A stretch of 64,000 bases of DNA, taken from positions 1 to 64,000 of the forward strand of contig JAJRRT010000041.1 in the NCBI GenBank assembly GCA_024279255.1. Reading direction: 5' to 3'. The stretch's first letter is position 1. Every line of letters begins with the position of its first letter. The position numbers and the translations under genes are program-made. Under the pieces are notes generated by a model. The model was not told where the DNA came from and made no database searches. It saw nothing but the letters and a program-made list of their open reading frames with translations. Of this stretch, positions 44,270 through 53,921 are shown piece by piece. The DNA is from Deltaproteobacteria bacterium. GTDB taxonomy: Bacteria > Desulfobacterota > Desulfuromonadia > Desulfuromonadales > Geopsychrobacteraceae.

Positions 44270-45628
44270 ATGCGTCATAAATTACTTAAAGTTGTCTGTC
44301 TCTGCTTGCTGCTGTCAGGCATCGCTGTCAATGGTTGGGCACAGGCGACGGCTGAAGATGTGGCCAGACTGGGTAAGGATCTTACCCCTCTCGGAGCCGA
44401 GAAAACCGGCAATGCTGACGGCACCATTCCTGCGTGGGAAGGCGGAATCATCGCACCTCCGGCAGGTTACAATGTCGGTGACCGTCATTTGGACCCGTTT
44501 GATGCCGACAAGCTGACGGCTACGATCAACGCGGCCAATATGGAGCAGTATGCGGACAAGTTGACTGAAGGTAACAAGGCTATGCTGAAAGCCTATCCCT
44601 CCTTCAAAATGAATATCTATCCGACCCGGCGTAGTGCCGCGGCACCGCAGCGTATTTATGATGCAACAAAGAGAATCGCTGCCGAGGCCAAGGTGGTTGA
44701 CGGCGGGCAGGGGATCGAGAATTACGGCGAAGGGATTCCGTTTCCGCTTCCGAAGCAAGGGGTCGAAGTCGTTTGGAATCATCTCTCTCGCTGGCGCGGC
44801 AACAGCGTGATCAGAACCTTTATCGACGCGCCCATAACCCGTTCCGGCGATTATCAGCCGATTGTGATGCGTGAAGAGGTGGATTTTCTCTATAGCCATC
44901 CCGGGGCGAATGACGCGAATAACAGCCATCTCTGGAGCTTCAAACAGTCGGTTCTGTCTCCGGCCCGGATTGCCGGTATCGTTGTGCTTGCCAAGGAACC
45001 TCTGAATACGGTCAAGGAAAAGCGTAGTGCCTGGTCTTACAACCCAGGTCAGCGACGCGTTCGTCGTGCACCGAATCTGGCGTTCGATATGCCGCGAACC
45101 GGTTCCGATGGTTTATCAAGCAACGACCAGACCGATATGTTTAGCGGCAGCACAGAGCAGTACGATTGGAAACTGATCGGCAAAAAGGAACTTTACGTTC
45201 CGTATAATTCCTACAAGTTGCACAGCGGCTCGCTCAAATACAAGGATATCCTGACTCCGCTGCATATGAACCCGGATTATCTGCGTTACGAGCTGCATCG
45301 GGTGTGGGTTGTCGAAGCGACTCTGAAAGAGGGTATTCGCAATATTTACAAGCGGCGTACTTTGTATGTGGATGAGGATACTTGGCAGATTGTTGCGATC
45401 GATTCCTACGATGCCCGCGATCAGCTTTGGCGGTTTTCCGAGTCTCACAATATCAACTACTACGAGGTTCCTACTTTCATGCCAACGGCAGAGGTGCATT
45501 ATGACCTGCAGTCGGGGCGCTATATTGCTTCTTACCTGAGCAACGAATCTGTGCCGTTCAAGTACAATATAGACTTCAAGAAAAAGAATTTCACGCCGAG
45601 TGCGCTTCGACGTAGCGGACGGCGTTGA
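44270..45628 (+). CDS. DUF1329-family (LolB-like) periplasmic protein, cassette 2
   Basis: A 452-residue exported protein with signal peptide LLSGIAVNGWAQA. It shares LTPLGAEKTGNADGTIPAWEGG, QRRVRRAPNLAFD, YELHRVWVVEATLKEGIRN and the terminal FTPSALRRSGRR with the cassette 1 protein. AAGGAG precedes the ATG. Probable periplasmic carrier of a hydrophobic ligand. Confidence 0.86.
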   Translation: MRHKLLKVVCLCLLLSGIAVNGWAQATAEDVARLGKDLTPLGAEKTGNADGTIPAWEGGIIAPPAGYNVGDRHLDPFDADKLTATINAANMEQYADKLTEGNKAMLKAYPSFKMNIYPTRRSAAAPQRIYDATKRIAAEAKVVDGGQGIENYGEGIPFPLPKQGVEVVWNHLSRWRGNSVIRTFIDAPITRSGDYQPIVMREEVDFLYSHPGANDANNSHLWSFKQSVLSPARIAGIVVLAKEPLNTVKEKRSAWSYNPGQRRVRRAPNLAFDMPRTGSDGLSSNDQTDMFSGSTEQYDWKLIGKKELYVPYNSYKLHSGSLKYKDILTPLHMNPDYLRYELHRVWVVEATLKEGIRNIYKRRTLYVDEDTWQIVAIDSYDARDQLWRFSESHNINYYEVPTFMPTAEVHYDLQSGRYIASYLSNESVPFKYNIDFKKKNFTPSALRRSGRR

Positions 45629-45645
45629 TTTATCGTTTCATCTCG

Positions 45646-45671
45646 CCGGCCGGGCATTGTTGCCCGGCCGG
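45646..45671. terminator. Intercistronic hairpin after DUF1329 gene, cassette 2
   Basis: CCGGCCGGGCA (45646-45656) pairs perfectly with TGCCCGGCCGG (45661-45671); 4-nt loop; no T-run. It occupies the same gap as the hairpin at 23547 although the sequences differ. Confidence 0.7.
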
Positions 45672-45700
45672 TCAGTTATAAGTTTATCTCAGGAGTATCT

Positions 45701-46786
45701 ATGTTTCTCCCCCACAACACACAAACGGTTGTAACGAATTCAAGACGTTCTTGGATGGTTGCACTCGCAGCAATCTTGCTGTTGATAGGTTTTTCTATCG
45801 ATTCCATGGCAGCGCAAAAATCCTCAATTATCGCGCCGCTAGCCCAAAAGTCTCTATTGCTGGATGTCGCTTCTGCATCAGGTTTGCTCACCGCAGTCGG
45901 CGAAAGGGGGCACGTCCTGCTCTCCAATGATGATGGCAAAAACTGGGAACAGATCAAAGTTCCGACACGTACAATGTTGACAGGTGTTTATTTTCACGAC
46001 GGGAAACTGGGTTGGGCCGTTGGACATGAAGAGATTATCTTGCGAACAGACGATGCTGGACAGAATTGGCAGATGGTTAACAGCTATTCTGACGATCAAG
46101 ATTCCCCTTTGTTCGATATCTGGTTCAAGGATGCAAAGACCGGTTTTGCCGTCGGTGCATACGGTCGTTTCCTGGTTACCGAAGATGGTGGGCTCACTTG
46201 GACCAGCCGACTGTTCGAACCGATTGAAATTGTGTCAAACAATGACTCGGAAAACCACGACGAATCTGTCGATGATGAATATGAAGAAGATGAATATAAT
46301 GAAGATTACGGTACAGATGTTCATCTGAATCGATTGTCAAGATCTAAGAACGGCAAACTATATCTGGCCGCCGAGGCTGGAAGCCTGTTTCGTTCCGTTG
46401 ATGATGGCCGGAACTGGCTTTCCTTGAAGACACCTTATCGGGGCTCGTTTTATGGCACCTTGCCCCTGACTGACGATACCTTGCTGATTTTCGGCCTGCG
46501 CGGCCACATGTTTCGTTCAGAGGATGCCGGCAAAAGTTGGCAGGAAATTGAAACTGGGGGGCAGGCTACGCTGACCAGCGGGTGTCGCTTGAGCAACGGG
46601 GCCGTGGTTGTCGCAGGCCTTGGTGGAGCCGTGCTGGTTAGCACAGATAACGGCAAATCGTTTATGCGCAAAAATATCATTGGAAGACAGAGTGTCACTG
46701 CAATAGTTGAAAATACTGACAAGTCGTTGCTGATGACCGGGACTTTCGGCGTGAAGAAGGTCACATTGACTGAACTTGGCCTTTAG
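45701..46786 (+). CDS. YCF48-like beta-propeller protein, cassette 2
   Basis: A 361-residue exported propeller with repeats GERGHVLLSNDDGKNW, GHEEIILRTDDAGQNW, GAYGRFLVTEDGGLTW, AEAGSLFRSVDDGRNW and GLRGHMFRSEDAGKSW. Between the third and fourth it has a strongly acidic insertion of about 25 residues (ENHDESVDDEYEEDEYNED) missing from the cassette 1 paralogue. Likely a periplasmic partner of the RND protein. Confidence 0.85.
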   Translation: MFLPHNTQTVVTNSRRSWMVALAAILLLIGFSIDSMAAQKSSIIAPLAQKSLLLDVASASGLLTAVGERGHVLLSNDDGKNWEQIKVPTRTMLTGVYFHDGKLGWAVGHEEIILRTDDAGQNWQMVNSYSDDQDSPLFDIWFKDAKTGFAVGAYGRFLVTEDGGLTWTSRLFEPIEIVSNNDSENHDESVDDEYEEDEYNEDYGTDVHLNRLSRSKNGKLYLAAEAGSLFRSVDDGRNWLSLKTPYRGSFYGTLPLTDDTLLIFGLRGHMFRSEDAGKSWQEIETGGQATLTSGCRLSNGAVVVAGLGGAVLVSTDNGKSFMRKNIIGRQSVTAIVENTDKSLLMTGTFGVKKVTLTELGL

Positions 46787-46816
46787 GTCCGGATTCATCG
46801 TGAAGGATAACTTGAA

Positions 46817-49198
46817 ATGAATAAAATAATTACCCTGCTGGAAAATGCGATATTCGGGCACCGCCGCCTAGTTATCGGAATTTTCGTTGCCCTTGCAATA
46901 TTTATGGGCTATTCGGCAACGAATCTTCAGATAGATGCCGGTTTCGAAAAACTGCTGCCCCTTGAACACGAATATATGAAAACCTTTGTCAAGCATGGCA
47001 AAGAATTTGGCGGTGCTAATCGTGTTTTGATCGCTCTCAAGGCGAAAGAGGGCGATATCTATACTAAGGAGTTTTTCGAAACGCTTGGACAGGCGACAGA
47101 TGAAGTTTTTTTCATCCCGGGAGTCGATCGCAGTAAGGTTACCTCGCTTTTCACGCCCAATGTTCGTTTCACCGAAGTTACCGAAGATGGTTTTGCTGGC
47201 GGCAAGGTTATTCCAGCAGATTTCCAACCAACTGCCGAGGGGCTTGCAATCGTCCGTAAGAACGTTCTGAAATCGAATGTGATCGGTCGGTTGGTCGCTA
47301 ATGATTTTTCGGCCGCTATCATCAGTGCCGAGTTGATGGAGATTAACCCGGATACTGGCGAGCGCCTGAATTATCTCGAAGTCGCAAAGCGCCTTGAAGA
47401 GGTCCGGAGCAAGTTCGCAAATGAACATGTGGATGTTCATATTATCGGTTTCGCCAAGTTTATCGGCGATATGACCGATGGTGCCAAGCGTGTCATGATG
47501 TTTTTCGCCATCGCGTTTTGTATCTCGGCATTCCTGGTGCGTTGGTATACCCAATCGACCAGAAGCACAATCATCCTTCTGGTCTGTTCGGTCATGGCGG
47601 TGATTCTGCAGTTGGGTCTCTTGCCTCTGCTTGGCTACGGGATAGATCCGATGTCGATTCTGGTCCCATTTCTGGTCTTTGCCATAGCAATCAGTCATGG
47701 GGTGCAGATGGTCGGTACGATCCGCTCTGAAGTTTTTCTGGGATCGGACAACGTAACCGCCGCACGCAGAAGTTTCCGGCGTTTGCTGATTCCGGGCGGT
47801 ATTGCTCTTGCCAGCGACACCATCGGTTTTATTACCATTCTGTTGATCAAAATTCAGATTATCCAGGAGATGGCAATTACTGCCAGCCTTGGTGTGGCGA
47901 TGATTATTTTCGCCAATCTGATCCTGCTCCCGGTGCTGCTCTCTTATCTCAAATGCAGCGATTCATATAAAGAGAAGACCCGGCTTCGTGCCGCGCGGAT
48001 GAAGAAAGTATGGGACCGGGTAGGGCGGGTTGCCGAGCCCAAACCGGCGCTGGTTATTCTGTTGATTTCTGTGGTTCTGTTGTCCTTTGCCGCCTGGAAG
48101 GGCGCCGATATCAAGATCGGTGATTTGGAACGCGGGGTTCCAGAATTGCGGGCTGATTCCCGTTACAACGTTGATGGCAGGGTCATCTCCGATCATTTTT
48201 CGATCGGTGTCGATGTCATCTCTATCATCGCTGAAACCACCCCGGATGCGTGCATTGATTACAACATCATGAGCGAAATCGACGATTTCGCTTGGAGTAT
48301 GACCAATGTTCCGGGAGTTCAGTCGGTGACAAACCTGTCTGGCGCCGCCAAGGTTGTCAACTCTGGATGGAATGAGGGTAGCCTCAGTTGGCGAATGCTT
48401 CCTCGGAATCAGATCTCGCTGGTTCAGGCAACGCGTTTAATCCCCTCCAGCAGTGGTTTGCTAAATAAGGATTGCAGTGTCATGCCGCTGCTGGTCTTTA
48501 CCGAGGACCATAAATCCGAAACGATTACCGGTATCGTCTCTGCAGTTAAAAAATACCGTTTGGACAACCCGTCAGAGCTCGTCAAGTTCCAGCTGGCAAC
48601 CGGTAATGTCGGTGTCATGGCGGCTACCAACGAAGAGGTTGATGCGGCTCAATTCCCGATTCTTATCTATGTTTTTGCCGCAATCATCATTCTTTGTTAC
48701 ATGAGCTTCCGCTCAGTTAGAGGGGTGTTGTGTATTGTTATTCCGCTCGGCATGGTTTCCATATTCGGCTACGCCCTGATGACAATGAACAATATCGGTC
48801 TCAAGGTTTCCACTCTCCCGGTTGTTGCTCTCGGTGTTGGTGTCGGTGTTGATTATGGTATCTATATCTTCAGTCGTTTCAAGACCTTCATGGATGAAGG
48901 GCACGATCTGCAACAGGCCTATCATCTTACGCTGGAGACCACCGGAAATGCAGTTGTCTTTACCGGAGTCACCTTGGCGATCGGTGTTGCCACCTGGATA
49001 TTCTCGCCATTGCAGTTTCAGGCCGACATGGGGATTCTGCTGACCTTCATGTTCCTGGTGAATATGCTCGGAGCCATTCTGGTTCTGCCAGCGCTGGCGT
49101 GTTGGATGATGAGGGATAAACATAAATCATTAGAAACGGAGCCTGAGCTGTCCTCGATGGATGCTCCGATATTTTCAGAGAAAAAGGAGGTTTTATGA
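46817..49198 (+). CDS. MMPL/RND-family transporter, cassette 2
   Basis: A 793-residue RND protein with two halves. Conserved segments FLVFAIAISHGVQMVGTI and GVGVGVDYGIYIFSRFK match the cassette 1 paralogue, as does the C-terminal FSPLQFQADMGILLTFMF. It overlaps the sulfatase start by 4 bp, tying transport to desulfation. Confidence 0.9.
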   Translation: MNKIITLLENAIFGHRRLVIGIFVALAIFMGYSATNLQIDAGFEKLLPLEHEYMKTFVKHGKEFGGANRVLIALKAKEGDIYTKEFFETLGQATDEVFFIPGVDRSKVTSLFTPNVRFTEVTEDGFAGGKVIPADFQPTAEGLAIVRKNVLKSNVIGRLVANDFSAAIISAELMEINPDTGERLNYLEVAKRLEEVRSKFANEHVDVHIIGFAKFIGDMTDGAKRVMMFFAIAFCISAFLVRWYTQSTRSTIILLVCSVMAVILQLGLLPLLGYGIDPMSILVPFLVFAIAISHGVQMVGTIRSEVFLGSDNVTAARRSFRRLLIPGGIALASDTIGFITILLIKIQIIQEMAITASLGVAMIIFANLILLPVLLSYLKCSDSYKEKTRLRAARMKKVWDRVGRVAEPKPALVILLISVVLLSFAAWKGADIKIGDLERGVPELRADSRYNVDGRVISDHFSIGVDVISIIAETTPDACIDYNIMSEIDDFAWSMTNVPGVQSVTNLSGAAKVVNSGWNEGSLSWRMLPRNQISLVQATRLIPSSSGLLNKDCSVMPLLVFTEDHKSETITGIVSAVKKYRLDNPSELVKFQLATGNVGVMAATNEEVDAAQFPILIYVFAAIIILCYMSFRSVRGVLCIVIPLGMVSIFGYALMTMNNIGLKVSTLPVVALGVGVGVDYGIYIFSRFKTFMDEGHDLQQAYHLTLETTGNAVVFTGVTLAIGVATWIFSPLQFQADMGILLTFMFLVNMLGAILVLPALACWMMRDKHKSLETEPELSSMDAPIFSEKKEVL

Positions 49199-50859
49199 AA
49201 AAGAGTCGGTTCCTGCTTGTGGAAAAAACTCTTCTCCGGCTGCTTTCGGCGTTTATTGCAACGCTGTTGGTTGTCGGTGGGTCCTTCGCCGCCGACAAGC
49301 CGTCGGGTGATATCGTTTATGAAACAGAATATGTTCAACTTTGGAGCCAGCATGGTGACAAGTGGAGCAAGGAAGATAAAGATCTGGATGCGACCCTGGC
49401 CGCCATGGAACAGAAATTTGGCAAGAAGCCGAACATCATCCATGTGATGTGGGATGACAACAGCGTCGGTGAAGTCGGTGTGCCGCTGCTGAACAAGGTT
49501 CTCGGCTTCGATACGCCACGCTTTAACAAAATGGCTGAAGAAGGGATCAGCTTCTCCCGCATGTACACCGAACCATCCTGTACTCCGACCCGGGCCGCGG
49601 CTCTGACCGGGCGGCTCTCGTCACGCACCGGGATGTTCAAGGTCGGATTCCCGGTCGATGGTGCCGGGCTGAATGCCGATGAGGTTACCATTGCCGAAGT
49701 CCTTTCTGCGGCAGGCTACAAAACCGCCTTTTTCGGCAAGGCTCATCAGGGAGACATTGAACAGAGCTACATGCAAAATCAGGGTTTCGATGTCGCCAAT
49801 TTTTCCATGTACAACCAGTTTCCATGGATTACCTGGCAGGCTCAAGCGGGTGTCGCCAATGTCATTCAGGGACTCTTCCCTTTTCAGTGGGATAAAGAAT
49901 ACGCCATTGATCAGAACTTTCGCCCACTCGGGTACATAAATCAGCTGGAAGCAAAAAAGGGTGAGAAGGCCAAGGTCTTTTCCGGCAGCGGTATTCGTGA
50001 TTACAAGAAGCTTATTAAGCTCAATCAGATGCAGGTGATCAACTACATCAAGCAGAATGCTGCCGGGGACAAACCGTTCTACATGGCGTACTGGCCGCAT
50101 GTCTACGATCCCTTCCGTAAACCTGGTACGTTTACCACCAGCGCCAGCACTTGGTATGCAGAGAGTGTTGTCGAACTCGACCGCGACATGGGGCAGATTC
50201 TCGACACCCTCAAGGAATCTGGTATTGCCGAAAATACTTTGGTTGTCGCTATGGCAGATAATGGCCCGTTCCATGAATTGCATCCGATCGGCCCGCACGA
50301 GTTGCTCCTGCGCGGTGGCAAAGGGGATTACCTGGAAGGTGGCGTGCGGGTTCCGGCGTTTGCCTGGTGGCCCGGGGTGATTGAGGCTGGTCAGGTTTCC
50401 GGTGACATGGTCACCGTTTACGACCTGTTCACCACCTTTGCCCGGCTTGGTGGCGCAATGGATCAAATTCCCACTGACCGGGTTATCGACGGTGTCGATC
50501 AGACGTCTCTGTTGCTCAATGGCAACGGTCATTCTCGTCGTGATTATGTGCATATCTACCAGGGAGACAGGCTCTCCGCTACAGTTAAGCAGCAGTTCAA
50601 ACGGGTCTGGGTTGATGAACGTCCAGGCATCGTCAGTAACGAAGCTTTTACCGATATATATAAAGACCCACGGGAAGAGCATCATAAAATGCCACCGTTT
50701 CTCTGGGCCTGGGCTCCTTTTGACCGAATGAAGGTGCGTCATGAACGCTTGATTGAAAAGTATCCAAACCGACCTGTGACCTACGGAAAACCATATGAAG
50801 GGATTGAGAACCTTCCTCCGGCAGCACAGGCCCTTGCTGATCGGGTTCCGGTTCGTTAA
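49195..50859 (+). CDS. Exported Cys-type sulfatase (arylsulfatase family)
   Basis: A 554-residue type I sulfatase with a signal peptide (LLSAFIATLLVVGGSFAAD). The formylglycine motif is CTPTR with C129, in SCTPTRAAALTGRLSSRTG. Metal-ligand segments VMWDDNS near the N-terminus and VVAMADNGP near residue 345 are present. It should cleave sulfate esters in the periplasm after Cys oxidation by a maturase (none in the window). Overlap with the RND gene suggests the imported compound arrives sulfated. Confidence 0.88.
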   Translation: MKKSRFLLVEKTLLRLLSAFIATLLVVGGSFAADKPSGDIVYETEYVQLWSQHGDKWSKEDKDLDATLAAMEQKFGKKPNIIHVMWDDNSVGEVGVPLLNKVLGFDTPRFNKMAEEGISFSRMYTEPSCTPTRAAALTGRLSSRTGMFKVGFPVDGAGLNADEVTIAEVLSAAGYKTAFFGKAHQGDIEQSYMQNQGFDVANFSMYNQFPWITWQAQAGVANVIQGLFPFQWDKEYAIDQNFRPLGYINQLEAKKGEKAKVFSGSGIRDYKKLIKLNQMQVINYIKQNAAGDKPFYMAYWPHVYDPFRKPGTFTTSASTWYAESVVELDRDMGQILDTLKESGIAENTLVVAMADNGPFHELHPIGPHELLLRGGKGDYLEGGVRVPAFAWWPGVIEAGQVSGDMVTVYDLFTTFARLGGAMDQIPTDRVIDGVDQTSLLLNGNGHSRRDYVHIYQGDRLSATVKQQFKRVWVDERPGIVSNEAFTDIYKDPREEHHKMPPFLWAWAPFDRMKVRHERLIEKYPNRPVTYGKPYEGIENLPPAAQALADRVPVR

Positions 50860-50924
50860 ATGATTGTTGAAAGGAGTGATTGTCTTTCATCGTGCTTAAA
50901 CAAAACTCACATTATGGTCTCGCA

Positions 50925-50961
50925 GCCTGCTCTCCGCTGCGTTACAGAGCGGAGGGCAGGC
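50925..50961. terminator. Hairpin between sulfatase and FAD oxidoreductase genes
   Basis: GCCTGCTCTCCGCT (50925-50938) pairs with AGCGGAGGGCAGGC (50948-50961) with one mismatch. No T-run, so partial termination or mRNA processing is possible. No sigma-54 promoter was found in the 217-bp gap. Confidence 0.6.
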
Positions 50962-51076
50962 AACATCAGTAACAACGTTGAGCCATAGAAAGACATTGGT
51001 TTGTACGGAAGATATCGGTGTCGCTCTGATATTTCTAAACAGGCTGCTTTGGGTATTTGTTAATGGAGATATTTAG

Positions 51077-52366
51077 ATGAAAACAGGAAAAAAGCCCCGC
51101 ATTTGTATTGTCGGCGCGGGCGCGTCAGGAATTGTTGCAGGAGATACCCTGCGCAAGCTCGGTTATGAAAATGTAACAATTCTTGAAAAAAATCCCGAGC
51201 GTGTCGGTGGTCACTGTTATGCCGTTACTGACGAAGGTTTTTCGATGGATCTGGGGGCGGTCACGGTCTTTCCACACTACCCACTGATAAATCAATACAT
51301 AAAAGAAACCGGCTGTCACCTGAAGGAGACTACGCCGCTATACTTCAAAAATATGGATGGCAGCACCCGACCGTTCAGAACGCCGCCAGAACCTTTGTCT
51401 TTTCTTGCTCAAAAACGGGAAGATCTGCGGCTCGGCTACCAGCTGTTTTTCAAATATCGTCAAGCGCTTTCCGTGCCACTGGGGAAAGTCAAACCATCGA
51501 TTATGCAGGACCTGTCGATTCCGGTTGCCGAGTGGATGGAACAGTCGGGGCTGAAATGTTACCACGGCGGAGATTTCCCGCTGATGCGTTCTTTCGGCTT
51601 TGGTTTCGAATGTCAGAATGTCCCGGCCATTTATTCTTTCCAGATCATGATGCTGATGGCACATGGTGGCAATCTGTTGACCCTGCTTGATCGCTCCAGG
51701 TTTTCTTTGGAACGGGTTGAAGAGGGCTACGGAGAGCTTTTCCGTCGCATTGCCAAGCCCTTGAATGTTGAGCTGGGCGTACAGATCGAAAGCGTGAAGC
51801 GCGACGGCGAAACCGTTGTTGTTAAATCGAACCAAGGCGAGCAGGAGTTCGACTATCTCATCTTGGCATGCGATCTGAAAGATTCCCTCGAATTTCTTGA
51901 TGTGACTCAAGATGAGCAAGAACTCTTCGCCGGGGTTTCTCATATTCCGGTCTGGCAGGCCCGTTTTCGGGTATCGGGGATTGATAAAAGCCTGATTGTG
52001 GAAAATCGCCAAAATTTTGAGAAGCTGGGTTACGGCATGGCATTTTTAAAATTCGATCCTGATCATGACTGGATCTACTATTTCGGTTACACCAGCGACG
52101 AGGTCGATGAGCAGGATCTTGTCAGGGAGATGAAGGCCGATATTGTTGAATTTGGTGGTGAGGTGCAAAGCGAGCCGGTGATGCAATGGTGGCCGAGATA
52201 TTACCCACATTACAACAGCCAGCAGGTCAAGGCCGGTTACCACGCCCGTCTGGAGGATTTGCAGGGACAAAGGAACACTTTCCTGACCGGTGCCGCTCTT
52301 GCGAACAACGGTGTTGAGTGGGTTGCTGTCCACGCCAAAAAACTGGTTGAACAGCATTTTGCCTAA
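51077..52366 (+). CDS. FAD-dependent oxidoreductase (amine oxidase/desaturase-like)
   Basis: A 429-residue flavoprotein with dinucleotide-binding IVGAGASGIVAGDTLRKLGY at the N-terminus, then ILEKNPERVGGHCYAV, the GG(H/R) doublet motif, and FLTGAALANNGVEW near the end. It is in the NAD(P)-binding amine-oxidase/protoporphyrinogen-oxidase-like group. With the next gene it forms a flavoprotein pair before the rdh genes. Reaction unknown; saturation, desaturation or isomerisation of a ring or polyene is usual for the fold. Confidence 0.83.
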   Translation: MKTGKKPRICIVGAGASGIVAGDTLRKLGYENVTILEKNPERVGGHCYAVTDEGFSMDLGAVTVFPHYPLINQYIKETGCHLKETTPLYFKNMDGSTRPFRTPPEPLSFLAQKREDLRLGYQLFFKYRQALSVPLGKVKPSIMQDLSIPVAEWMEQSGLKCYHGGDFPLMRSFGFGFECQNVPAIYSFQIMMLMAHGGNLLTLLDRSRFSLERVEEGYGELFRRIAKPLNVELGVQIESVKRDGETVVVKSNQGEQEFDYLILACDLKDSLEFLDVTQDEQELFAGVSHIPVWQARFRVSGIDKSLIVENRQNFEKLGYGMAFLKFDPDHDWIYYFGYTSDEVDEQDLVREMKADIVEFGGEVQSEPVMQWWPRYYPHYNSQQVKAGYHARLEDLQGQRNTFLTGAALANNGVEWVAVHAKKLVEQHFA

Positions 52367-52397
52367 TCGACGTAAACAGAGAAAACTGGAGAAATAG

Positions 52398-53921
52398 ATG
52401 GAAAAGTATGATGCCATAGTCATTGGTGCCGGTAACGGCGGTTTGGCAGGAGCTCTGACTTTTGCTAAGGCAGGCAAGAAGGTTCTGCTGCTGGAACGAC
52501 ACAATATCCCCGGCGGTTGTGCGACCAGTTTTGTCCGTGGACGTTTCGAGTTTGAAGTTTCCTTGCACCAACTGTGCAGTCTCGGCAGCGAAGAGCAGCC
52601 CGATGTCCTCAGACAGATGTTTGGTCAATTAGGCATTTTGGATAAATTGGAACTGGTCAAGCAGGAAGAGACTTATCGGATTTCCATTCCGGGAGAACTT
52701 GATGTCGTGCTTGAGCCGGGCAAGGAGGCGATTGTCGGCAAGCTTCAGGAACTCTACCCCGAGGAAGCGGATGGGATTCAGGGGTTTTTCGATCTGCTTT
52801 TTGACTTCGGCGATCAGATCCGTGAAAACATGCAGACCCTGGGACAGGGGCTGCATCCTGAGAAGCATCCTGCCATATTTAAGTACGCATTCAAAACTCT
52901 AGCCGAGGTAATGGACGAATTTCTCACTGGTGTAGCGCTTAAGACGGTCGTTTCGACTTACTGGATGTACTTTGCCCTTCCGCCCGCCCGGATGCCGTTT
53001 ATGGTCGGCGGTCTTGCTATGTATGAGTTTATGCGCGGCAACAACTACCACCTGAAAGGCGGTTCGCAATCTCTTTCCAATGCGATAGTTTCCGAATTCC
53101 TCGCCTGTGGCGGAGAGATTCGGTTCAATGCGGAAGTTGAAAAAATTCTGATCGCTAACAACCTTGTTCATGGTGTGGTAACCGCAGACGGCACCCGCTA
53201 CGTGACTAATTTTGTCCTCTCCAATGCCAGCATGATCGCAACCTATGTCGATCTGATGGATGAGAAGGATGTCCCTCCGGAGATTTTCAAAGAACTCAAA
53301 ATTTCCAAAGCGGGTGCTTCGATTTTCTCGACCTACATCGGCTTGAACTGTACCTATGAAGAAGCCGGAATCGAACATGCCACCAACTTTATGCAGGCCC
53401 ACCACGATTCCGATGCGCTGGAAGCGCTGTTCGATACCTTCGACGCACCTGAGGCTGCACTGCTGTCCTGTTACAATGTCGATGATCCCGACTTTTCCCC
53501 CGAAGGCACCTGTGCCATTTCATTGGCAACCTATCAGAACAGTGAACATTGGAACGCGCTACCGCCACATCAGTACCAGCAGGCCAAGTTCGATTACGCC
53601 GATAAACTGATCGAATTTGTCAGCCGGGAATTCCCGAAATTACGCGATCATATCGAAGAAATTGAAATTTCCAGCCCCTTAACCCACCTGCGCTATCTCG
53701 GTCACGAGCGGGGCAGTGTCTATGGTTTCGAGTGTTACGCAAAGGACTTCCTGTTTAATTCGTTCCGTATGCAGTCACCGGTGAACGGACTCTTCTTTGC
53801 CGGAGCCTGGACCTCAACCGGTGGTTTCTTTCCAACACTGATGATGGGTACAGTCACAGCACAGATGATGATGCAGGCCATGCAGGTCATGGCTGAGCAA
53901 GAGAATGAGGTAACAGTATGA
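52398..53921 (+). CDS. Phytoene desaturase/retinol saturase-like FAD oxidoreductase
   Basis: A 507-residue CrtI-like protein: VIGAGNGGLAGALTFAKAGK, LLERHNIPGGCATSF at the start, and GLFFAGAWTSTGGFFP with the C-terminal flavin motif. Relatives desaturate carotenoids or saturate retinol C=C bonds. A carotenoid role is unlikely because no crt genes are nearby. The last 4 bp overlap the following reductase, suggesting that the two proteins work as an electron-transfer pair. Confidence 0.85.
   Translation: MEKYDAIVIGAGNGGLAGALTFAKAGKKVLLLERHNIPGGCATSFVRGRFEFEVSLHQLCSLGSEEQPDVLRQMFGQLGILDKLELVKQEETYRISIPGELDVVLEPGKEAIVGKLQELYPEEADGIQGFFDLLFDFGDQIRENMQTLGQGLHPEKHPAIFKYAFKTLAEVMDEFLTGVALKTVVSTYWMYFALPPARMPFMVGGLAMYEFMRGNNYHLKGGSQSLSNAIVSEFLACGGEIRFNAEVEKILIANNLVHGVVTADGTRYVTNFVLSNASMIATYVDLMDEKDVPPEIFKELKISKAGASIFSTYIGLNCTYEEAGIEHATNFMQAHHDSDALEALFDTFDAPEAALLSCYNVDDPDFSPEGTCAISLATYQNSEHWNALPPHQYQQAKFDYADKLIEFVSREFPKLRDHIEEIEISSPLTHLRYLGHERGSVYGFECYAKDFLFNSFRMQSPVNGLFFAGAWTSTGGFFPTLMMGTVTAQMMMQAMQVMAEQENEVTV

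Noticed and set aside
49621-50742. A 373-codon antisense frame over the sulfatase gene
   Set aside because: Shadow frame; the sulfatase motif and signal peptide are on the plus strand.
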